Source: Castellaniella sp034674885 (GTDB lineage Bacteria; Pseudomonadota; Gammaproteobacteria; Burkholderiales; Burkholderiaceae_B). Taken from it: a stretch of 64,000 nucleotides of DNA. A program made the position numbers and the translations under genes. Below are positions 44,922 to 54,163 of this stretch, piece by piece (position 1 is the stretch's first letter; the number at the start of each line of letters is the position of its first letter). Location of the stretch: positions 9,187 through 73,186 of the forward strand of contig NZ_JAUCDS010000016.1 of NCBI RefSeq assembly GCF_034674885.1. The letters run 5' to 3'. The notes beneath the pieces are model-generated. The model searched no databases. It saw nothing but the letters and a program-made list of their open reading frames with translations, and had not been told where the DNA came from.

Positions 44922-45616
44922 CGGCGCTGCCCGCCGGTTGGACGCGTCGTCCGCTGCCAGGCGGCGCGCTGTGCGTGCCCGAGCGCCTGGCGGGCGCAGC
45001 CAGGGCTGACTGGTTCGACCCGCAGCGCCCCGGCGCCGTTGCCGTGGGCGAGGGCGGTCGGCAGGCAGCCTGGTTCGTCGAGGGCGATCACGGCGCTGCG
45101 GTCTTGCGGCATTACCGTCGCGGCGGATTGCGTGCGCGCCTGGGGCGCGACACGTATTTCTGGCTGGGGGAAGCCCAGGTGCGTGCCTGGGCGGAGGTCC
45201 GTGCGCTGGCCCACCTGAGGTCGGCCGGTCTGCGGGTGCCCGAACCCCTGGCAGCTGCCTACTGGCGCACCGGCTTGCATTACCGCAACGCCATTCTGAT
45301 CGCCCGGATCCCGGGCGCACGGGCGCTGGCCGGCGTGCTGGACCAGGCAGATCCGCATGGCGTGGCGCGGGCGATCCACGCCATGCATGCGGCAGGGGTC
45401 TGGCATGCCGACCTGAATGCCTACAACATTCTGTTCGATGATCAGGGCCGGGTCTGGCTGATTGATTTCGATCGCGCCCGCCTGGGTGTAGTGTCCGGGA
45501 GACAGCGGAGCAAAAACCTGTTGCGTCTGCGACGGTCTTTGGTTAAGGTAGCCGGCGCGCGCGGAGCGCAGTGGTGGGATGCACTGGACGGGGCTTATCA
45601 GCAATTGTCTGCCTGA
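44918..45616 (+). CDS. kdkA: 3-deoxy-D-manno-octulosonic acid (Kdo) kinase
   Basis: 232 residues. Phosphorylates the single Kdo on lipid A in organisms that have a one-Kdo core. Kinase-like motifs HADLNAYNILFDDQGRVWLI and DFDRARLG, with VLRHYRRGGLRARLGRDTY near the N-terminus, are typical. The ATG overlaps the TauE gene stop; an open frame upstream is just a shadow of that gene. The waaA gene normally linked to it is not in the window. Confidence 0.9.
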   Translation: MTALPAGWTRRPLPGGALCVPERLAGAARADWFDPQRPGAVAVGEGGRQAAWFVEGDHGAAVLRHYRRGGLRARLGRDTYFWLGEAQVRAWAEVRALAHLRSAGLRVPEPLAAAYWRTGLHYRNAILIARIPGARALAGVLDQADPHGVARAIHAMHAAGVWHADLNAYNILFDDQGRVWLIDFDRARLGVVSGRQRSKNLLRLRRSLVKVAGARGAQWWDALDGAYQQLSA

Positions 45617-45675
45617 AAGCAGCGTGATCCGGGCCTGGTGATCCCCTTATATGACCTTTCTATGGGGACCTTGCC

Positions 45676-46773
45676 ATGAAAATCGGCACCGTTCATACCC
45701 TGTTGGCCGCCGCCGCGCTGATTGCAGCCGTGCCGGCGCACGCCCAGGATCGCGTCGTCAACGTCTACAACTGGGCCGAATACACAGCGCCCGATACGCT
45801 GTCCGGTTTTGAAAAGACCACCGGCATCAAGATCCGCTACGACGTCTACGATACCAACGACACCCTGCAGGCCAAACTGCTGACCGGCAAGTCCGGCTAC
45901 GACGTGGTCGTGCCGTCCACGCACTATGCGGCCCGTCAGGTCCAGGGTGGTCTATTCCAGAAACTGGATCGCTCGAAGATCCCGAACTGGCAGTATCTGG
46001 ACCCCGACCTGATGGCGCTGGTCGCCACGGTCGATCCCGGCAACCAGTACCTGGTGCCCTGGGGCTATGGCACCAATGGCCTGGGCTACAACGTGACCCA
46101 GGTGCGCGAGGTCATGGGCGACGATGCGCCCCTGAATTCCTGGGACATGCTCTTCAAGCCCGAAAACGCGGCCAAACTCCAGTCCTGCGGCATTTCCATG
46201 CTGGACGAGGCAGCCCAGGTCTTTCCGGCTGTGCTGCATTATCTGGGCAAGGATCCCAACAGCAGCGACCCCAAGGACTACGAGGCCGCGCTGGCGCTGC
46301 TGAAGACCATCCGCCCCTATATCCGCCAGTTCAGCTCCTCCGGCTATATCGATGAACTCGCCTCGGGCGGCCTGTGCATGGTGTATGGCTTTTCGGGCGA
46401 CGTGATGATCGCTTCGGCGCGCGCTCGCGAGGCGAAGAAATCCTACGCTATCGACTATTACATTCCCGATGGCGGCGCGCCGGTCTGGTTCGACACCATG
46501 GCCATCCCCAAGAGCGCCGAACACGTGGACGAGGCCCACGCCTTCATCAACTACATCGAGACCCCGCAGGTGCACGCGGCTATTACCAACACCATGTTCT
46601 ATCCGAATGCCAACAAAGAGGCCCGGAAGTACGTGGTCAAGGAAGTCGCCGACAACCCCATGATCTATCCCCCGGCGGACGTGTCCCGCACGCTGTTCGT
46701 CATCAAGCCCCAGCCCATGAACATCCTGCGCCTGCAGACGCAGATGTGGGCCCAGCTGAAGACCGGACGCTGA
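45676..46773 (+). CDS. potF: Putrescine/polyamine-binding periplasmic protein
   Basis: 365 residues. Signal peptide about 1-23 (LLAAAALIAAVPAHA), then the PotF-type fold: VVNVYNWAEYTAPDTLSGFE, YDVVVPSTHYAARQVQGGLF, VPWGYGTNGLGYN. It delivers putrescine to the PotGHI importer encoded downstream. GGGGAC lies before the ATG. The potG start overlaps its stop by one base. Confidence 0.94.
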   Translation: MKIGTVHTLLAAAALIAAVPAHAQDRVVNVYNWAEYTAPDTLSGFEKTTGIKIRYDVYDTNDTLQAKLLTGKSGYDVVVPSTHYAARQVQGGLFQKLDRSKIPNWQYLDPDLMALVATVDPGNQYLVPWGYGTNGLGYNVTQVREVMGDDAPLNSWDMLFKPENAAKLQSCGISMLDEAAQVFPAVLHYLGKDPNSSDPKDYEAALALLKTIRPYIRQFSSSGYIDELASGGLCMVYGFSGDVMIASARAREAKKSYAIDYYIPDGGAPVWFDTMAIPKSAEHVDEAHAFINYIETPQVHAAITNTMFYPNANKEARKYVVKEVADNPMIYPPADVSRTLFVIKPQPMNILRLQTQMWAQLKTGR

Positions 46774-47903
46774 TGACCATGCAGGACCCGCGCGGCATGC
46801 CTCGCCAGGGCGAGGCCGACGACTTCGTGCGCATGGAGGAAGTCGTCAAGATCTTCGGCGATACGGTGGCGGTGCAGTCCGTCAGCCTGTCCGTGCGCCG
46901 CCACGAGATCTTCGCCCTGCTGGGCAGTTCGGGCTGCGGCAAATCGACGCTGCTGCGCATGCTGGCGGGTTTCGAGGAACCCACGTCCGGGCGCATCATC
47001 CTGGACGACGAGGACATCACCGGCCTGCCGCCGCATCGGCGGCCGGTGAACATGATGTTCCAGTCCTACGCCCTGTTTCCGCACATGACGGTCGAGGCCA
47101 ACGTCGCCTTCGGCCTGAAACAGGAAGGCGTGCCGCGTTCCGAGATCCACGAGCGTGTCTTCGAGGCCCTGGATCTGGTGCAGATGGCCGGCTACGCGCG
47201 GCGCAAGCCGCACCAGCTGTCCGGCGGCCAGCAGCAGCGCGTCGCCCTGGCCCGCAGCCTGGTGAAACGCCCCAAATTGCTGCTGCTCGACGAACCCATG
47301 TCCGCCCTGGACAAGCAGATCCGTCAGGCCACGCAGATCGAACTGGTGAAGATCCTGGACCAGGTGGGCGTCACCTGCATCATGGTGACGCACGATCAGG
47401 AAGAAGCCATGACCATGGCCAGCCGCCTGGCCGTCATGACCGAAGGCCAGATCGTGCAGTGCGGCACGCCGCACGACGTCTATACCTTCCCCAGCACCCG
47501 ATTCGTGGCGGGCTTCATCGGCTCGACCAATCTCTTCACCGGCACCATCGTGGTCGACGAACCCGATCACGTGCTGATCGAAAGCGACGCCCTGACGCGC
47601 CCGCTGTACGTCAGCCACGGCATCAGCGAGCCTCTGGGCATGGAAGTCCACGTCTCCATCCGGCCGGAACAGATCCGCGTTGGCCGCCAGGCGCCGGAGG
47701 CCGAATCCAATTGGGGCCACGGCATGGTGTCGCACGTCGCCTGGATGGGCAGCTATGCCCGCTACCAGATCCGCCTGGACGCCGGCCAGACCATCGAGGC
47801 CAGTGTGCCCAGCCTGGACTGGAGCCAGTCCGATGCGCCGGGCGTGGACGAAGAGGTCTACGTCACCTGGTCCCATGATGCCGGCATGGTGCTGGCCTCA
47901 TGA
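46773..47903 (+). CDS. potG: Polyamine ABC transporter ATP-binding protein
   Basis: 376 residues. Walker A LLGSSGCGKSTLLRM, signature LSGGQQQRVALA, Walker B LLLLDEPMSALD, and a C-terminal TOBE domain (SIRPEQIRVGRQ). ATPase of the PotFGHI importer. TGATG overlap with potF; the longer frame upstream shadows potF. Confidence 0.95.
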   Translation: MTMQDPRGMPRQGEADDFVRMEEVVKIFGDTVAVQSVSLSVRRHEIFALLGSSGCGKSTLLRMLAGFEEPTSGRIILDDEDITGLPPHRRPVNMMFQSYALFPHMTVEANVAFGLKQEGVPRSEIHERVFEALDLVQMAGYARRKPHQLSGGQQQRVALARSLVKRPKLLLLDEPMSALDKQIRQATQIELVKILDQVGVTCIMVTHDQEEAMTMASRLAVMTEGQIVQCGTPHDVYTFPSTRFVAGFIGSTNLFTGTIVVDEPDHVLIESDALTRPLYVSHGISEPLGMEVHVSIRPEQIRVGRQAPEAESNWGHGMVSHVAWMGSYARYQIRLDAGQTIEASVPSLDWSQSDAPGVDEEVYVTWSHDAGMVLAS

Positions 47904-48799
47904 ACCTCAGCCGTCGCCCCAGCGCTCGCCAGTGGGCCATCGCCGTGCCCTTTGGCTGGCTGGCCCTGTTCCTGCTGGTGCCGTTCCTGCTGGTCCTGAA
48001 GATCAGTTTCTCGGACCTGCAGTTCGGCATCCCGCCGTATCTGCCGATCGCCACGCTGCAGGACCAGACCCTGTCGCTGGCGCTGCACCTGCGCGGCTAC
48101 GTGCTGCTGTTCACCGACAGCCTGTATGCGGCGGTCTACCTGAATTCGGTCAAGATGGCCCTGGTCACGACGCTGTGCTGCGCCCTGATCGGCTATCCCA
48201 TGGCCTATCACATCGCCCGGTCGCGCCCGGAAGTTCGCAATCTGCTGCTGCTCGGGGTGATCCTGCCGTTCTGGACTTCGCTGTTGCTGCGGGTCTATGC
48301 CTGGGTCGGCATCCTGCGCAATGACGGGCTGCTGAATCACCTGCTGCTGAGCCTGGGTCTGATCGATGCGCCACTGGAGATCTACCGCACGGATCTGGCG
48401 GTCTACATCGGCCTGGTCTATGCCTATCTGCCCTTTTTCATCCTGCCGCTGTACGCCAACCTGGTGAAGCTTGACGGCCGCCTGCTGGAAGCGGCCTGCG
48501 ACCTAGGGGCCAAGCCCTGGCAGGCTTTCATCCAGATCACGCTGCCACTGTCCATGCCGGGCGTGATTGCGGGGGCCATGCTGGTGTTCATTCCCTCGGT
48601 AGGCGAATACGTGATTCCGGAAATGCTGGGGGGCGCCAATACGCTGATGATGGGGCGCGTCATGTGGAATGAATTCTTCAACAACGCCGATTGGCCGATG
48701 GCCGCAGCCGTGACCTGCGTCATGGTGCTGCTCCTGCTCGTGCCTCTGTCGGTCTTTCAGTACAACCAGGCCCGTCAACTGGCCGGGCGGGATCGATGA
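47900..48799 (+). CDS. potH: Polyamine ABC transporter permease
   Basis: 299 residues, six membrane helices. The EAA loop is DGRLLEAACDLGAKPWQAFI and the N-terminal LFLLVPFLLVLKISFSD helix is typical of PotH. 4-bp overlap with potG and with potI. Confidence 0.94.
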   Translation: MNLSRRPSARQWAIAVPFGWLALFLLVPFLLVLKISFSDLQFGIPPYLPIATLQDQTLSLALHLRGYVLLFTDSLYAAVYLNSVKMALVTTLCCALIGYPMAYHIARSRPEVRNLLLLGVILPFWTSLLLRVYAWVGILRNDGLLNHLLLSLGLIDAPLEIYRTDLAVYIGLVYAYLPFFILPLYANLVKLDGRLLEAACDLGAKPWQAFIQITLPLSMPGVIAGAMLVFIPSVGEYVIPEMLGGANTLMMGRVMWNEFFNNADWPMAAAVTCVMVLLLLVPLSVFQYNQARQLAGRDR

Positions 48800-49611
48800 T
48801 GCGGCAGTCCTCCTGGTTCCGTTTCCTGTCGCTGGTGATCGGCTATGGCTTTCTGTACGTGCCCATCGCCTGCCTGATGGTGTTTTCCTTCAATGACTCG
48901 ACCTTGATGAATTCCTGGTCGGGATTTTCCCTGCGCTGGTATCGGTCGCTTTTCCAGGACCAGGCCCTGCTGTCGGCCGCGCGCCTGTCCCTGCTGATCG
49001 CGCTGTTGACCGCGACGGCCTCGGTAGCCATTGGCACCTGGGCGGGCTACGTGCTGGCTCGCATGGGACGGTTCCGAGGCTTTGGCCTGTATGTCGGCAT
49101 GCTCAGCGCTCCGCTGGTGATGCCGGAAGTGGTGCTGGGTATTTCATTGCTGCTGATGTTCGTGGAGATCTCCAAGTTCACCGGTTGGCCCGACGGCAAC
49201 GGCATGTTCACCATCTGGGTGGGACACGTGACCTTGTGCACGGCCTATGTGGCGGTCATCATCCAGTCGCGCGTGCGCGACCTGGACCGTTCCCTGGAAG
49301 AGGCCGCCCTGGATCTGGGCGCCTCGCCGCTGAAGGTGTTCTTCGTCATCACGCTGCCGCTGATCGCTCCGGCCCTGGCTGCGGCCTGGCTGCTGGCCTT
49401 CACCTTGTCGCTGGATGACGTGGTCATCGCCGCCTTCCTGTCGGGGCCTGGCTATACCACGTTGCCGCTGGAAGTCTTTTCCCGCGTGCGGCTGGGCCTG
49501 AAACCGGAAATCAATGCCTTGGCGACTTTGTTCATGGTGCTGGTGGGTATCATCGTGGTGGCGCTCAACCGCATGCAGATCCAGGCCTCAAAGCGGCAGA
49601 CGGCGGGCTAG
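48796..49611 (+). CDS. potI: Polyamine ABC transporter permease
   Basis: 271 residues with six helices; FSFNDSTLMNSWSGFSLRWY and the EAA loop RSLEEAALDLGASPLKVFFV mark PotI. The start is called at the ATG overlapping the potH stop (ATGATG, so either of two adjacent codons). Last gene of the polyamine operon, 34 bp from the converging Pit gene. Confidence 0.93.
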   Translation: MMRQSSWFRFLSLVIGYGFLYVPIACLMVFSFNDSTLMNSWSGFSLRWYRSLFQDQALLSAARLSLLIALLTATASVAIGTWAGYVLARMGRFRGFGLYVGMLSAPLVMPEVVLGISLLLMFVEISKFTGWPDGNGMFTIWVGHVTLCTAYVAVIIQSRVRDLDRSLEEAALDLGASPLKVFFVITLPLIAPALAAAWLLAFTLSLDDVVIAAFLSGPGYTTLPLEVFSRVRLGLKPEINALATLFMVLVGIIVVALNRMQIQASKRQTAG

Positions 49612-49645
49612 TCGAACACCGCCACCAGGATTCCCGCCCGGCCGA

Positions 49646-51121
49646 TTACACGCCCAGCGCCCACACGGCCAGGCTGAACAATCCTGCCGACAGCAGCATG
49701 CTGGCCGGGAAGGTCAGCAGCCAGGCCAGCAGGATGGTGCGTACCGTCCCGTTGTGCAGGCCGCTGCGGTTGGCCACCATGGTGCCGGCCACCCCCGAGG
49801 ACAGAACCTGCGTGGTCGACACCGGCAGGCTGAAGGCGTTGGCCACACCGATGGCACCGACGGCGGTGATCTGGGCGGCCATGCCCTGGGCGTAGGTCAT
49901 GCCTTGCTTGCCGATTTTTTCACCCACGGTCCGCACCACGCGGCGCCAGCCCACCATGGTGCCCAGCCCCAAGGCCAGCGCGACGGCTGCGATCACCCAC
50001 AGCGGTGCGTATTCCGTCGTCGCCGACAGGTCGGCGCGCAGGCGCTGCAAGTCCGCCGCCTCGCCGGCGGGCAGTACACCCAGGCTGGCCACCTTGCGGG
50101 CGGTATCGTCCAGGCACAGCAGATGGCGGCGGACGCGCCCGCGCGTCTCGGGCGGCAGTTCATCGTAGGCGCGCACGCCGTCCAGGCTGTGGCGCACCGC
50201 CTGGATCGCAGACCGGGTGTTCTGTGGGTTGCAGCGGGGGGATGCCGGCAGCGCGGCGTCGTGCGGGCGATCCAGCGCCAGGTAGTCGCCCAGGACCACC
50301 GCGTTGCGCGCGTACAGATCGTTCAGATGGGCGACGGCGTCATAGGTGCGCTGAATCTGGTAGGGCGTGCTGGCCGGGTCCAGCACGAACTTCGCCGGAA
50401 CGATGCCGATGAGCACCAGCATGACCAGCCCGATGCCTTTCTGTCCGTCGTTGGATCCGTGCACAAAGCTCACGCACAGGGCCGACAGCACCAGGACCAG
50501 GCGATTCCAGAAGGGGGGGTGTTTCTTGTCGTTGAGGGCGCGGCGTGCTTCGGGCGTTTTGTGCATCTTCGATCCGGCGAACAGCTTCTTGAGCACCAGC
50601 AACAGCCCTGCCGCCACGACGAAGCCGGCCAGCGGCGAGATGATCAGCGACAGACCGACGTCCAGCGCCTTGCCCCAGTTCACGCCGGCGCCCAGGGGCA
50701 GGCCGGTCAGCAGGCCGTTGGTCAGCCCCACGCCCAGGATCGCGCCGATCAGCGTGTGCGAACTGGATGCGGGAATGCCGAAATACCAGGTGCCGAGGTT
50801 CCAGGCGATGGCAGTGACCAGCATGGAAAACACCATGGCCAGGCTGTGCCCGCTGTTCAGGTTCAGCAGCATGTCCACGGGCAGTAGGTGGACGATGGCG
50901 TAGGCCACGCCCACGCCTCCCAGCAGCACGCCCAGGAAATTGCAGACGCCGGAGAAGAACACCGCCAGGTGCGGGGGCATGGCCTTGGTGTAGATCACCG
51001 TGGCGACGGCATTGGCGGTGTCGTGGAAGCCGTTGATGAATTCGAAGACCAGGACGAGGGCCAGCGCCAGCACCAGGCTGAGCCCGACCGAAAGCGGCAG
51101 GCCCGAGAATAGGTCAAACAT
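49646..51121 (-). CDS. Inorganic phosphate transporter, PitA family
   Basis: 491 residues. Ten or so helices in two halves, each with the PiT signature (FINGFHDTANAVATVIYTKA; GIANAFSLPVSTTQVLSSG-like) plus FVHGSNDGQKGIG and GIPASSSHTLIGAILGVG. It carries metal-phosphate driven by protons. A soluble insert (about 260-350) separates the halves. 136 bp to the carbonic anhydrase upstream. Confidence 0.92.
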   Translation of the reverse strand: MFDLFSGLPLSVGLSLVLALALVLVFEFINGFHDTANAVATVIYTKAMPPHLAVFFSGVCNFLGVLLGGVGVAYAIVHLLPVDMLLNLNSGHSLAMVFSMLVTAIAWNLGTWYFGIPASSSHTLIGAILGVGLTNGLLTGLPLGAGVNWGKALDVGLSLIISPLAGFVVAAGLLLVLKKLFAGSKMHKTPEARRALNDKKHPPFWNRLVLVLSALCVSFVHGSNDGQKGIGLVMLVLIGIVPAKFVLDPASTPYQIQRTYDAVAHLNDLYARNAVVLGDYLALDRPHDAALPASPRCNPQNTRSAIQAVRHSLDGVRAYDELPPETRGRVRRHLLCLDDTARKVASLGVLPAGEAADLQRLRADLSATTEYAPLWVIAAVALALGLGTMVGWRRVVRTVGEKIGKQGMTYAQGMAAQITAVGAIGVANAFSLPVSTTQVLSSGVAGTMVANRSGLHNGTVRTILLAWLLTFPASMLLSAGLFSLAVWALGV

Positions 51122-51257
51122 GATGGATGGGAAGGTTCGGGAGACGCGGCATTATTGCAAATTTGGCGCTTCCCGGCTTGGATGGATGCCGTTTCGTGGG
51201 CGTCGGTCCGATCTGCCGCACTGCGCGGACCGGATGCGCAGTGCGAGACAGGCCGCC

Positions 51258-51995
51258 TTAACCCAGGAAGTCGACTTTTCCGGTGCCCAGGCGGTAGATG
51301 CCGCCGGCAATCTTCAGCTTTCCGGCCTGTTGGGCCTGGGCGATGATGCTGGATCGAGTCGCCAGGTCCGCCATGCCGTTGCGTACGTTCTGCGCGATGG
51401 CCGCGTCCAGCAGGTCAGCTCGATCCGGACCGACCTGCCGGACCGCCGGGACCAGGGCATTCACCAGAGACTGGATGTGGCCGGGGAACTGCGCGTGATC
51501 CTTCACCGCCTTGACGGCGGCATCCACGGCGCCGCATCGCTCATGCCCCAGGACCAGGATCGCAGGCACGTTCAGCACCGCCACGGCATATTCCAGGCTG
51601 CCCAGCATGTCGTCGTTGGCGAAATTGCCCGCGACCCGCGCGACGAACAGGTCGCCCCGTGCGCTGTCAAAGGCGTATTCGGGCGCGACGCGCGAATCGG
51701 CGCAACCCAGGATGGCGGCGTACGGGTTCTGGCCGCCGGCCAGTGCCTGGCGTTCATGGGCGAAATTATGACGCAGTCTGACGCCCGACACGTAGCGCTG
51801 ATTGCCTTCGGTCAGGCGTCGGAGGGCCTCGTCGGGCGAAATGGCATTGTCGGGTTTGGGCAGGCTTTTCGCCCATGCTGCGGGGCCGGTGATGCCGGCC
51901 GATGCCGTCAGTGCCAGCGCCAGGGCGGCCGATGAACGCAGGAAATGACGGCGGGATACGGGCTGCGCGTGCGTGCAGGATGTCGAATCGCACAT
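51258..51995 (-). CDS. Exported beta-class carbonic anhydrase (Tat signal)
   Basis: 245 residues. Twin-arginine signal SRRHFLRSSAALALALTASA, then the zinc site: Cys and Asp in ILGCADSRVAPEY, His and Cys in LVLGHERCGAVDAAV. Interconverts CO2 and bicarbonate in the periplasm. ATG 51995 has GAGGGG about eight bases upstream; an ATG at 52043 would add 16 residues before the signal. The Tat route suggests that zinc is loaded in the cytoplasm. Confidence 0.9.
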   Translation of the reverse strand: MCDSTSCTHAQPVSRRHFLRSSAALALALTASAGITGPAAWAKSLPKPDNAISPDEALRRLTEGNQRYVSGVRLRHNFAHERQALAGGQNPYAAILGCADSRVAPEYAFDSARGDLFVARVAGNFANDDMLGSLEYAVAVLNVPAILVLGHERCGAVDAAVKAVKDHAQFPGHIQSLVNALVPAVRQVGPDRADLLDAAIAQNVRNGMADLATRSSIIAQAQQAGKLKIAGGIYRLGTGKVDFLG

Positions 51996-52161
51996 ATGGG
52001 TTCCCCTCGAAGAGGCTGGGGCAGACGGCTGCCCTTGGGTCACATTATTGATGTTTCAAAGGAATGCGGGTGCGGCTGGGCAATATTAGCTGTTTCAGCA
52101 TGAGAAATGGGATTTTTCACGCAGCACCCGGATGTGCCGTTCCATGGGCAGGCGCTGCCCG

Positions 52162-52167
52162 TAAAAT
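52162..52167 (+). promoter_or_regulatory. Candidate -10 box for rpiA
   Basis: TAAAAT 33 bp before the rpiA start in the 205-bp divergent region. -35 unclear. The rest of that region shows no other element I can support. Confidence 0.35.
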
Positions 52168-52200
52168 ACAGTCCTTTCAGCCACAGAACGGACGCTCCCC

Positions 52201-52884
52201 ATGTTTTCCCAGGATGAACTCAAGCAACAGGTCGCTCAGGCCGCGCTCGATTACGTGCTGCCGCAGTTGCAGCCCGACAGCATCCTGGGGGTAGGGACCG
52301 GGTCCACGGTGGACCGTTTCATCGACCTGCTGGCCGCGCATCGCCAGGCGTTCCGGGCGGCCGTGTCCAGTTCGGAACGCAGCACCCGGCGCCTGCAGGC
52401 GGCTGGCATCGCCGTGCTGGATCTGAACGACGTCGTCTCGACTGCTCTGTACGTGGACGGCGCCGATGAAATCGACCAGCAATTGAACATGGTTAAGGGC
52501 GGGGGTGGGGCGCTGACGCGGGAAAAGATCGTCTCCTCGGTGGCCGACCGCTTCGTCTGCATCGTCGACGCATCCAAGCTGGTGGATCAGCTGGGCGGTT
52601 TTCCGCTGCCCATCGAGGTCATTCCCCTGGCACGCGAGGCCGTCGCCCGCGAAATCCGCCAGCTGGGCGGGCAGCCGACGCTGCGGGCGGGCTTCACGAC
52701 CGACAATGGCAATCAGATCCTGGACGTCACCGGCCTGCAGTACGGCGATCCGGCCGCCTTCGAGGCGATGCTCAATAACATCCCCGGCGTTGTCTGTTGC
52801 GGCCTGTTCGCCATTTCGGGGGCGCACGTGGCGCTGGTGGCGGGGCAGGACGGCGTGTCCCGCCTGGAACTGCAGGACGCCTGA
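52201..52884 (+). CDS. rpiA: Ribose-5-phosphate isomerase A
   Basis: 227 residues. Interconverts ribose-5- and ribulose-5-phosphate. GVGTGSTVDRFIDLL, DGADEIDQQLNMVKGGGGAL and REKIV with a C-terminal DVTGLQYGDPAAFEAMLNNI are diagnostic. No strong ribosome site is visible. phoU follows after 116 bp. Confidence 0.97.
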   Translation: MFSQDELKQQVAQAALDYVLPQLQPDSILGVGTGSTVDRFIDLLAAHRQAFRAAVSSSERSTRRLQAAGIAVLDLNDVVSTALYVDGADEIDQQLNMVKGGGGALTREKIVSSVADRFVCIVDASKLVDQLGGFPLPIEVIPLAREAVAREIRQLGGQPTLRAGFTTDNGNQILDVTGLQYGDPAAFEAMLNNIPGVVCCGLFAISGAHVALVAGQDGVSRLELQDA

Positions 52885-53000
52885 CCGTCACACGTCTGTC
52901 ATATCCGCCTGATATGCTGGGATTCTTTCCAAGCGGCAGGCGTGATGGTACGCTGTGCGCTCGTTGAAATCGCCTGAAAGGCAGGCAGAGAGGCCCCCCG

Positions 53001-53720
53001 ATGCTGGAACATACCAATAAACAATTTCATGGTGAACTCGAAACCACGCGCTCGATGTTCCTGCAGATGGGCGGTCTGGTCGAATCCATGGTGCTTGACG
53101 GCATCCAGGCCCTGTCCGAAGGCGAATTGCAGCTGGTGGAACGCGTGCGCGAGCACGAACGCCAGGTCAATCAGTTCGAGGTCGACATCGACGAGCGCAT
53201 CAGCCAGTTGATCGCCCGCAACCAGCCCACCGCCGTGGACCTGCGGCTGCTGCTGTCGGTGTCGAAGATGCTGACCGACATGGAACGCTGCGGCGACGAG
53301 GCGGAAAAGATCGCCAAGGTCGCCCGACGCCTGCACGAATCCAACGCATCCTACGAGCCGGTGGTCGAACTGCGTCACATGGCCGATGCAGTGGCGGCCA
53401 TGATCCGTGCGGCGCTGGACGCCTTCGCCCGCGAAGACCCCATCGCTGCCGCCCAGGTGGTGCGCAACGACAAGGAAGTGGACAAGGAATGGAAAGCGTC
53501 CCTGCGCCACATCATCACCTACATGATCGAGGATCCGCGCACCATTTCGCACTCCATCGACCTGATCTTCATTGCCCGGGCACTGGAACGCATCGGCGAT
53601 CACGCGAAGAATATGGCCGAGCGCGTCATCTACATGGTGCGTGGCGACGACGTGCGCCACACCGGCGTGACCAATACCGAACGGCTGGCGCGAGGCGAAC
53701 CGATCGAGCCGCGCGACTGA
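53001..53720 (+). CDS. phoU: Phosphate-specific transport regulator PhoU
   Basis: 239 residues, two PhoU repeats (about 10-115 and 120-215) with metal-binding motifs MERCGDEAEKIAKVAR and ALERIGDHAKNMAERVIYM. It connects the Pst transporter with PhoR kinase activity. No pst genes are in the window, although a Pit gene is. The transcript ends at a strong shared terminator. Confidence 0.96.
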   Translation: MLEHTNKQFHGELETTRSMFLQMGGLVESMVLDGIQALSEGELQLVERVREHERQVNQFEVDIDERISQLIARNQPTAVDLRLLLSVSKMLTDMERCGDEAEKIAKVARRLHESNASYEPVVELRHMADAVAAMIRAALDAFAREDPIAAAQVVRNDKEVDKEWKASLRHIITYMIEDPRTISHSIDLIFIARALERIGDHAKNMAERVIYMVRGDDVRHTGVTNTERLARGEPIEPRD

Positions 53721-53733
53721 CTGCGCCCCGCGC

Positions 53734-53769
53734 ATGCAGAAAACCCCGCTGTGGCGGGGTTTTCTGCAT
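53734..53769. terminator. Bidirectional terminator between phoU and yggX
   Basis: 16-bp perfect arms (core AAAACCCCGC/GCGGGGTTTT, 4-base loop TGTG) between convergent genes, with A/T runs on both sides. Confidence 0.9.
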
Positions 53770-53784
53770 TATGGGCTGCTGGAA

Positions 53785-54057
53785 TCAGGCCGAGGGCGGC
53801 GTGTAGCCCTGGGCCTCGACGTCCTGGTCCTCGAACAGGAATGCCTTCATGCGGTCGGACAGGAATTTGCGGGCTTCGGGGTCGGCCAGGCTGAGGTGGT
53901 TTTCGTTGACCAGACGAGTCTGGATGTCCAGCCATTTGGCCCAGGCGTCCTTGGAAATTTCCCGCCAGATGCGCACACCCAGTTCGCCGGGGTAAGGGGG
54001 GTAGTCCAGGCCGGGGGCTTCGCGGTTCAGTTTGTGGCAATGGATCATGCGGGCCAT
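53785..54057 (-). CDS. yggX: Fe(2+)-trafficking / oxidative damage protection protein YggX
   Basis: 90 residues. MARMIHCHKLNREAPGLDY with a conserved Cys, PYPGELGVRIW, LVNENHLSLADPEARKFL match YggX, which protects Fe-S clusters. ATG 54057 is the family start. A TACAAT on the minus strand at 54094-54099 may be its -10. Confidence 0.96.
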   Translation of the reverse strand: MARMIHCHKLNREAPGLDYPPYPGELGVRIWREISKDAWAKWLDIQTRLVNENHLSLADPEARKFLSDRMKAFLFEDQDVEAQGYTPPSA

Positions 54058-54093
54058 GGTCGGGAGTCTCGCTTTTCGAATGGGCAATTGATC

Positions 54094-54099
54094 ATTGTA
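54094..54099 (-). promoter_or_regulatory. Candidate -10 box for yggX
   Basis: TACAAT on the minus strand, 37 bp before the start. -35 not clear. Confidence 0.35.
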
Positions 54100-54163
54100 G
54101 CGGCTGCATGCCGGGGTGCCCGGACCGGTCTGGGCCTGACGGCGCCGTACCGGTGCAGCTGAT